This document shows positions 57,430 through 64,000 of a DNA stretch of 64,000 nt, piece by piece; position 1 is the stretch's first letter, and each line of letters opens with the position of its first letter. A program made the translations under genes and the position numbers. Below the pieces are notes generated by a model. The model saw only the letters and a program-made list of their open reading frames with translations. It was not told the DNA's origin and did no database searches. The stretch is from Trachythela sp. YZ-2020. Its lineage: Eukaryota; Cnidaria; Anthozoa; Malacalcyonacea; Clavulariidae. The stretch is from positions 3,796,501-3,860,500 of the forward strand of contig JADLSH010000363.1 of the NCBI GenBank assembly GCA_016169945.1. The letters run 5' to 3'.

Positions 57430-58860
57430 TTAATGAATTTAAGGAAGAACTAAGGAATAATATTAATACAAATATTAGTAGTGATGACCCTATAAAGTTT
57501 TGTCGTTCGATTGGAAGAACAAATTTCTAACAGTTGCGGAAAAACATGCGCCAACTCGACAACGTCGAGTAAAAAGCGAATATAAACTATGGCTTAGAGA
57601 CCAAATCAAAAAGCTATGTTACCAAAGAGATTTCCTTAAGAAACAAGGTGTTAAATTTTGGTCTGTAGCTTAGGAAAGGGCATATAAAAGACATAAAAAT
57701 AATGTTAATAGGCTTATCAAGAATACTAAGGAAGATTACTTCAAGACAAAACTCGGTAATGCTAAAAACAGCTATGATAGTTGGCAGACAATTAATAGCT
57801 TGTTAAATAAAAAATATAAGACTACAGAAGTTCAGGAGTTAAAAGTTGAAAGTCAAACTATTACAGGGGATCAAAATATTGCTTCTTGCTTCAATGATTA
57901 TTTTTCCACAATAGGATCAAAACTTGCTGATAATATGACTAGAAATGACGCCAATCCCTTACATTCGTAGGTCGAATTAGAAATACTTTTTATTTCCAAA
58001 ACATCAGTGCATTCAGAGACGTAGCCAGGTTTTCCAATCAAGGGGGGCCGAAAACATTTTTGGGGGGCCCAACTCAAAAACGTTAATTATAACCAGCATG
58101 CCCATTTTCTATACGTCGGCAGGGGGGGGGAGTTAAAAAAATTTCCACGGAAAACTAACGTGCTCATTTGTTCCGACTTGTATTGTGTCCCGACTTTTTT
58201 TGTGCCGACTTGTATTGTTTTGTGCCGACTCAAATCTCGCTTCTGCCCACTAAATGTCCAAATACAATTCATGGGGGGGTTAGACACCCCGCCAACCCCC
58301 CCCCCCCGTAGATACGGTCCTGGCTGAAATACGCCCAAATTCTCAAAACATCATGTAGTAAAAGTAAAATATAATATTTGCATGACGTATAGCGTGAGAA
58401 AATAATAAAAATATTTTGCTGGTCACAATTTTACCAAGGGGGGCCGAGAATTTCGCCAGAGGGGGCCTGGCCCCCGGGCCCCCCCTCTAGCTACGTCTCT
58501 GAGTGCATTTGAACTGTCTGAAACGCTTGCTCAAATCAAGGGGTTGACGGAATAAGCACTAAAGTATTAAAAGCTGCCGGGGACATAATAATTGACTCAT
58601 TGGTCAACATCTTTAATTTATCATTGCAAACTGGAATATATCCAGACGACTGGAAACTGGCCAAGGTGTCCCCAATCTTTAAGGAAGGTGCAAAAACAGA
58701 ATGTGGTAGTTATAGACCAATTTCTGTAGTTTCTATCATTGCCAAGTTGAAAAACTTGAAAAATTAATATATAATCAGTTAAAGTCTATTCATGGAGGAA
58801 AATAACATTGTCATAAATGAACAGTCTGGTTCCGTGAGCATCACTCCACGGAAACACATT
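57430..58860 (+). pseudogene. LINE ORF2 fragment split by a hAT-like MITE (copy C)
   Basis: The left part (57430-58000) is the endonuclease-RT linker with a stop at the LRDQ...YE region (TAG near 57671) and a frameshift near 57541. The right part (58502-58860) gives VDGISTKVLKAAGD, LQTGIYPDDWKLAKVSPIFK and YRPISVVSI, the start of the RT. Stops follow. The MITE at 58014-58501 sits between the parts. Copy B keeps the pre-MITE join but lacks about 130 bp of RT. Confidence 0.85.
58014..58501. mobile_element. hAT-like MITE, 488 bp, inside a LINE remnant
   Basis: Ends CAGAGACGTAGCCAGG and CTCTAGCTACGTCTCTG are inverted repeats. Flanked by a perfect 8-bp duplication AGTGCATT (58006-58013 and 58502-58509). 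Copy B at about 41177 reads CAGTGCATTTGAAC, empty. Subterminal G- and C-runs match those of the MITE in GPCR1. No transposase. Confidence 0.93.
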
Positions 58861-58954
58861 GCTTGATTAAACGAATGATTGGCTTAATAATATGGACAAA
58901 GGTTTAATAAACGGAGTGTTGTTTCTGGATTTAAGAACTGAATGTGTAATTATG

Positions 58955-59240
58955 TACGTGCATACCCTTTCGGACTGTGTTTTCAAAAATATATACAAAT
59001 TATCGGAATACTCTGGCACGTCTCAGGGGAAGGTGGTGGTGTGAATTACTGAAGATGAGAGGAGGAAGCTTAATAGAGAGGGTGGAGCTGAATAAAGAGG
59101 TGGGCATATTGTTTTATCCGAATCTGCGCTGGAAGAAAAAACCCAAAAAACTAACGTGAAATTCCACGATAATATGTGTTTCATTGTTGTGAAGGGGGAG
59201 GGGTGCAATATAAAGAGGGGGATTTAATAAATTAACTCCT
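58955..59240. repeat. Purine-rich tract upstream of GPCR4
   Basis: Near-identical to 41495-41790, ending GGGGGAGGGGTGCAATATAA. Lies about 120 bp before the receptor start. Confidence 0.6.
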
Positions 59241-59356
59241 GTTAAAAGGCCCTTTTATGATGTCTGTATCATGCATGGCGTCAATATAGGCGAAAAATTG
59301 GCTTGTTTGCATACTAGAAGCGCGAATAGTACCCTGTTTACATTTGTCTGACTGGC

Positions 59357-60463
59357 ATGGTATTTTTATCATTACCTAGGGTCAAGTTTTATCAATACCA
59401 GTGCTATATAAATCAAACAGAGATGGGAAATTTGACAAACAGTGTGAAATTAGAAGCATTTCTGGACCAACTAATATTATCGGAGAAAATTATCTTGATT
59501 TTCATCACCGTTTTCACAATTCTGGGAAATACTTTGGTTTTGGTCGCTACCTGGAGAGATAGAAGACTTCATCAACCAAATAAATATTTTATTGTTTCCC
59601 TGGCTGTCGCTGATCTTTTGGTTGGTATGTTTGTAGCACCACTGAAGGTGTATAAACTCAATGCCGATAATGAATCGCTATCTATTCATCTTTGTCGTTT
59701 TATGGTGTGGATAGATACATTTACGTTAACAACATCTATTTATACACTGACCTTCATCAGTTTTGACCGATATCTTCAAATCAGCAAGCCATTTCGGTAT
59801 AAATCACGAATGACAACTTCCACATCACTGAAAATAATTTTCATCATTGTTTTCATTTCAACTGGCTTTGCCACCTACGCTGCAACTCCCCGTTCAGGGA
59901 GCTGGGGAATTCTGGGTACCGGCCTCAGTCGTTGCTCTCGCGCCGACTTGAATACAATCAAAGCATTCCACCTTTTTGTGTCAGTAAGTGCGTTTTTTCT
60001 ACCCACCATAGTCATGCTGGTTATGTACGTTCTCATTTTTCTTGTTGCTCATAAACGACAAAAAATGCTACGAAATGGCGAACTGGGCCAAACTTCAAAT
60101 GATCAGAACCAACGAACTTCCTTTCGTCAAGATATGAAAGTGATTAGAATGTTGGTGGTTGTCGCGGGAGTGTTTATATTTTGCTGGGGTCCTCACTTTA
60201 TTAGGATATTGCTTTTCTATTACTATCCAAATTTTATTGACTACGATAACAGTTCATTAAGCTACAGGTACCGGCATTTTATAATATTTGCTGTAGTACA
60301 CACGCTTCCACTGTTTAACAGTCTGTGCAATCCAATAATTTATGCTTGGCTGGACCAAACATACAGAGAAGCTTTCAAACATCTGTTTCAGCAAATGATG
60401 TGTCGGGCAGACTCAAGAAGACAACAACCACCAATAGAGTTACGTCCACTGAGAACCAGATGA
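59357..60463 (+). CDS. GPCR4: intact class A aminergic-like receptor, 368 aa
   Basis: Single-exon seven-helix receptor, ATG 59357 to TGA. Sequons at N19 and N25; TM1 about 44-66 with N58; D86 in LAVADLL; C113 and D120 (3.32) in HLCRFMVWID; DRY 137-139; loop-2 C193; P216 in TM5; CWGP 276-279; NPIIY 325-329; Cys near 349 after helix 8. It differs from GPCR3 mainly at the N-terminus (a small deletion removes several residues), in DRYLQI for DRYLKI, and in loop 3 near the second SFRQD. Expected to couple to G proteins at the cell surface; ligand unknown, amine favoured. The usual downstream module Q is missing and replaced by rearranged Penelope sequence. The alternative start at TEMGNL would shorten it by 22 residues. 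Confidence 0.93.
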   Translation: MVFLSLPRVKFYQYQCYINQTEMGNLTNSVKLEAFLDQLILSEKIILIFITVFTILGNTLVLVATWRDRRLHQPNKYFIVSLAVADLLVGMFVAPLKVYKLNADNESLSIHLCRFMVWIDTFTLTTSIYTLTFISFDRYLQISKPFRYKSRMTTSTSLKIIFIIVFISTGFATYAATPRSGSWGILGTGLSRCSRADLNTIKAFHLFVSVSAFFLPTIVMLVMYVLIFLVAHKRQKMLRNGELGQTSNDQNQRTSFRQDMKVIRMLVVVAGVFIFCWGPHFIRILLFYYYPNFIDYDNSSLSYRYRHFIIFAVVHTLPLFNSLCNPIIYAWLDQTYREAFKHLFQQMMCRADSRRQQPPIELRPLRTR

Positions 60464-60483
60464 AGGAACTTATACACAAGGTC

Positions 60484-60777
60484 ACATTTTACCGACACCG
60501 ACAAAAGTAGAAAGTTCAACAACCCAAGCAACATGTAAGTTCACAATATAGAAACCAATGTAACATTTTTAGTTTTTTCAAAATGATATTGTTTTTATTT
60601 AACTTTTATAATATTGACTTCTTTACATAGCAGTTAAACCTACAACAACAAAAGCAGAAAGTTCAGCAACTCTACCAACACGTAAGATCACAATATAGAA
60701 ACCAATGTAACATTTTTAATTTTTTCAAAATGATATTGTTTTAGTAAACTTTTATAATATTGACTTCTTTACATAGC
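60484..60777 (+). repeat. Tandem 147-bp unit containing a 51-bp mini-exon-like segment
   Basis: Two copies about 147 bp apart. The second holds an exon-like segment (60631-60681) bounded by TTTACATAG and GTAAGATC. It is 51 bp long (a multiple of three) and encodes a Thr/Ser/Pro-rich stretch with KPTTTKAESSATLPT. The first copy ends ACAT|GTAAGTTC at 60534 and reads PTPTKVESSTTQAT in the same phase. The intron-like parts are conserved too (ACAATATAGAAACCAATGTA). No gene is recognised around it. Confidence 0.55.
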
Positions 60778-61175
60778 AGTTCTTTACATAGCACTATGCA
60801 ATTGGTAGTGTCCCTCTCCTGTGGCTTGTTATTTCTAGATATGCGTGCATTGTGTTTAGTGATTACTGACTTAATATTGTTCATGCAGCTATAGCTTACT
60901 TTAACTGTATTTCTGTTAAAAATTTTATGTAGCTTGTGGTGCGGTGGAAAATGCTTGTCAATTAGACTAAGGAAATTACGTCCCATGTTTGTGCTAACAC
61001 TCTTGCTAAATGGTGGGTTGAACCAAATGATGTTGCGTTGCCTATTCCTGCGTTGTTTTTGCGGTGTGTGCTGAGTGTAGCTAAGTTCATGATTAAAGTT
61101 GCTATGCCTAAGTGCGTTCTGATATATGGGTGCAGATTCCTGAAAAGTTTGCTCATCTGATGAAAGTTTGCTCAT
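60741..61175 (-). pseudogene. Penelope-like element, region between RT and endonuclease
   Basis: The minus-strand frame reads SSDEQTFQESAPIYQNAL, RNIIWFNPPFSKSVSTNMG, FLSLIDKHFPPHHKLHKIFN and TVKVSYSCMNNIKSVI. These are the conserved linker of Penelope-like retroelements between the RT and the GIY-YIG domain. It is oriented opposite to the RT and endonuclease pieces that follow, so the element is rearranged and inactive. Confidence 0.85.
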
Positions 61176-61203
61176 CTGATGAGCTCATTTGCTCATCATG
61201 CTT

Positions 61204-61248
61204 TATCCATGAAATTCCGGTTTCAATACCGGAATTTCATGGATAAAA
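61204..61248. repeat. Perfect short palindrome at the Penelope junction
   Basis: TTTATCCATGAAATTCCGG and its complement around a 6-8 bp centre TTTCAATA. It marks the joint between the minus-strand linker and the plus-strand RT. Confidence 0.85.
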
Positions 61249-61455
61249 AAAGATAGCCCTAGTTTGTTTGACGTTAGCATGGGCAGTTTCGACGGCGCGG
61301 AAATTTGTGAGTTAGTAGGCCTTTTCATTTTAAACCACCTGAGTAAAAAATTTGGCATAGAAAGCATCGGCCTATATAGAGATGACGGTTTGGCTATTAT
61401 AAAAAGTAAATCAGCACGTTTAGCAGACAAAACAAGAAAGTGTCCAAAAGTGTGA
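61237..61455 (+). pseudogene. Penelope-like reverse transcriptase core (YRDD)
   Basis: Reads [32 protein letters not shown] and [12 protein letters not shown]. The catalytic YRDD is encoded at 61375-61386. These motifs are diagnostic for Penelope-like RTs. The fragment stops shortly after [10 protein letters not shown], where the inverted receptor flank begins (61456). Confidence 0.88.
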
Positions 61456-61846
61456 AATAATAACACAGACTGGCAAAGTTTGTTTGCAGTTTCCATATAA
61501 TTTGTCAATGTTCTTGTTTAATTTTATGGCAAATGTAGTATGAGTTATGAACTGTTAAACTTGAGGTTAAACTTTTACTCAGTTTACTCATATCGTGGGA
61601 TTTCAATGTTAAATACAGGCCATTCAGCCTGGATTACTTCCAGTATTATGATAGCTGCATTTTCGTTCCTGCAAAATTTCAGTCTATTGACTTTCAAACC
61701 TCCTTATTCATTAACCTATTTAAGGCGTTTTCTCAACTTTTTTTGGTCTTTAAACGTCTTTTGGTTCTTCAGACTCTTTAAAGGGCTAACGCTGATTGGC
61801 GCAGAGCTGTCGTTTATCTATGACTCAGATAAACACAAAAATTGTG
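61456..61846 (-). repeat. Inverted copy of the receptor 3' flank
   Basis: Reverse complement of about 43102-43494: starts AATAATAACACAGACTGGCA and ends CAGATAAACACAAAAATTGTG-like. It lies between two Penelope fragments. The plus-strand frame 61540-61884 is the reverse-strand counterpart of the shadow frame at 43054-43419 and is not a gene. Confidence 0.88.
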
Positions 61847-61849
61847 AAA

Positions 61850-62345
61850 AAACACCATTTGCCCGCTTCAAAAACAATGCATGACTAGGGACATAGTATA
61901 CAAAGCAACAGTCACAGTAAGCAACACAAACACGATCAAAAATTACATTGGCATGACTGCAACCACATTCAAAGAGCGATTGGCCAACCACACTAAATCT
62001 TTTCAGCATAAAAAGCATGCAAATGACACGGAACTTTCGAAATATATTTGGACATTGAAAGAAAACAATAAGGATTTCAGTATTAATTGGCAAATTTTAA
62101 AACATTCTATTTCGTATACGGGAGGATCAAAACGATGCAATTTATGTTTAGAAGAAAAATTTTGTATTTTGAAAGAAAAAAACAAGGATTGTTTACTCAA
62201 CAAAAGAGCTGAAATAATTTCACGATGTCGTCATCGTAACAAATTTCGCGTAAACAACGCAAACAAAGCCATGCATGCACACATTGTCTCCCACACACAC
62301 TCCCACGCCCCGGCAGGAATAATATTCTGTTTATTAATCAATTGA
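61850..62345 (+). pseudogene. Penelope-like GIY-YIG endonuclease fragment
   Basis: Reads DIVYKATVT and KNYIGMTATTFKERLANHTK (the GIY and YIG halves with the catalytic Arg), TELSKYIWTLKE, then the CNLCLEEKFCIL block with the catalytic Glu and LLNKRAEIISRCRHRNKF. This is the Penelope-type endonuclease that nicks target DNA. The C-terminus ends at a TGA after a His-rich segment. It lacks an attached RT in the same frame. Listed as a pseudogene because the element is dismembered. Confidence 0.9.
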
Positions 62346-62493
62346 TTTGCAGTAAAAACTGAATTACACAATTGTTCCTAAGTTATCAACTAATTTACAT
62401 ATTAACATTTTAACATAAACGATCTCCACTATATATAGATATATAAAATTATATTTACATAATTCCAACATACAGAGGACTAAACTAGGACAA

Positions 62494-64000
62494 TTACGTA
62501 TATTTAATGGTAATAAAGTTATCGAAACGTTCAGTAAAGGTTCTCACAGTTCGACAACTATTTGGCCTACGCAAAAAATAATCATGTTCATTAGAGGACC
62601 AGGAGGGTCTGATTATATTATAGACTGGATTGTTTTTACATGCTCTCTTCCGGGTTGAGTTGATAAACCTCCGGCATAACTCATCTCTTCGACATTCCAA
62701 GGTTTTGAGCTTTGAGGTCTGCAATGCTTCATAATAAGATATGTCGGGGTATATAATCTTAAGTGCTCTCTTTTGGACCGACTCGATATGAGAGGATAGG
62801 TAATCAGGAAGAGCTGCCCATACTGGGGATGCATACTCAAGTATGGAGCGAATAACTGAGCAGTAGATGGTTATAAGATCAGTGGGACTCAAGCCAGCTT
62901 TCTTCAATAGTCGGAGGGCAAAGAGTCGGGAGTTAGCTTTCTTCAAGATATGGTCAACGTGGACATTCCAGGTAAGATCTTCTGATAAGTAGACACCTAA
63001 GAGCTTAAAGCTGTATACTCTTTCAACGCATTGTCCATTAATGAACATAGATTGATCACATGGAATTCGGTATTGAAGAAAGTTTATAATCATTTCTTTA
63101 CATTTTTTGGGATTAAGCTCCATTCCACGAGCGGATGAGAATTTGGAGATTTCTTCAACGACTAAAGGCAATACACTAGGAGAACACCTTGGGACTACTT
63201 CCAATGCGGTTGTATCATCGACAAATTTTAGACGACCATTCCAGTCTTTTAATAATGGGTTAACCAATATAGCAAATAGAAGAGGACCCAAACATGTTCC
63301 TTGGGGTAAACCTCCATTAGCACTTCTCCACGAGGACTGATGGCAATCAATTTTAACACATTGTTGACGGTTGGTCAAGAACGCTGTAATCCAGCGAGTG
63401 AGAACAGGGTGGACATTAAGATTTCCAAGTTCGTTTATAATTACGTTATGGTCCACTAATTCAAAGCCTTTCCTGAAATCACCGAAAAATAATCTGATGG
63501 AGTTATGACCACTGTCTAAGGCAGCAAAAATTTGATGGAGAAGATATACCAGGGCATGGGTAGTAGATTTGTTCGGTAGTGCGAATTGCTTATGGTCTAG
63601 TTGATCTATTACTTGAGGCATCATCGAGTTGATTGTGAATCTTTCCATAGTTTTTGAAATTTGCGAGGTCAAGGAGATCGGTCTCAAATCGTTGTCAATA
63701 GAAGTAGGAGGAAGCTCTTTAGGAATGGGCCGGACAATAGATAGCTTTAGCTGGGAGGGAACCACGCCTTGTGAGAGGGATGAGTTGTAAACATCGGCAA
63801 TTACAGGAGCAAGTTCAAAGGCAAACATTTGAAGGATTTTGTTGGGAATTGAGTCTGGGCCAGGAGATTTATTAGTTTTGATCTTACGTAAGGCTTGATA
63901 AACCTGGTCTGTGTCCACCAGGAAGGAAGCAGGGACATCAAATTGCGTCACGGTACTATCGGGTTCGAGTGGGGAGTCAAATTAGTAAAGAACTTGTTTA
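62494..64000 (-). pseudogene. LINE reverse transcriptase, C-terminal two thirds, running off the window
   Basis: The minus-strand frame (stop near 62494, open to about 63980) encodes an RT with ALRKIKTNKSPGPDSIPNKI, LRPISLTSQISKTMERF, FFGDFRKGFELVDHNVI, GGLPQGTCLGPLLFAILV and a catalytic FVDDTT at about residue 242. SILEYASPVWAALPDYL follows. At the far right edge FFTN is in a different frame from the following FDSPLEPDSTV-type residues, so a frameshift near 63975 breaks it. The start at 63951 is a GTG inside the frame and not a true start. Same broad group as the LINE in GPCR1; the 3' end lies near 62400-62490. Confidence 0.85.

Overview
The window is AT-rich nuclear DNA from an animal. It has no operons, its genes are sparse and mostly single-exon, and it is dense with non-LTR retrotransposons, a Penelope-like element and short terminal-inverted-repeat transposons. 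The content (a local expansion of intronless aminergic-like class A GPCRs among LINE, Penelope and hAT-type elements) suggests a cnidarian, perhaps an anthozoan. That is an inference from style; no single marker proves it.

The core is a tandem array of one receptor family, all on the + strand. GPCR1 (15187-19047) is split by a LINE and then by a hAT-like MITE. A relic (about 22290-22815) keeps only the promoter-side and 3' ends. GPCR2 (29325-30335) has an open frame but no ATG at the expected place. GPCR3 (41908-43020) and GPCR4 (59357-60463) are intact, 370 and 368 aa. Each receptor sits in a repeated unit: an upstream module P with two minisatellites, a purine-rich tract and short promoter-like block before the gene, and a downstream module Q. 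P is seen at about 34-4983, 24000-25100, 32586-38737 and 46389-57175. Q is seen at about 5795-9080, 19390-19675, 30340-32580 and 43020-45440. The units starting at 32.6 kb and 46.4 kb are nearly identical apart from later insertions, so that duplication is the youngest.

Because the units are paralogous, many insertions have a matching empty site elsewhere in the window. Examples are perfect 8-bp target duplications (2308-2460, 18510-18887, 58014-58501), TTAA sites (24714-24842, 38742-39833) and a TA site (44263-44385). Two insertions (34170-34926 and about 35620-35735) are shared by units B and C but absent from A. Together they order the duplications as A, then the B/C split.

The right end (60.5-64 kb) is rearranged. 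It holds a duplicated 51-bp mini-exon-like unit, a Penelope-like element in pieces (linker on -, YRDD reverse transcriptase on +, GIY-YIG on +), an inverted copy of the receptor 3' flank between the pieces, and then a LINE running off the window on the - strand. Apart from the receptors I recognise no host protein-coding gene. Long stretches (9.1-13 kb, 45.4-46.4 kb) hold only hairpins, SINE remnants and unassigned sequence.
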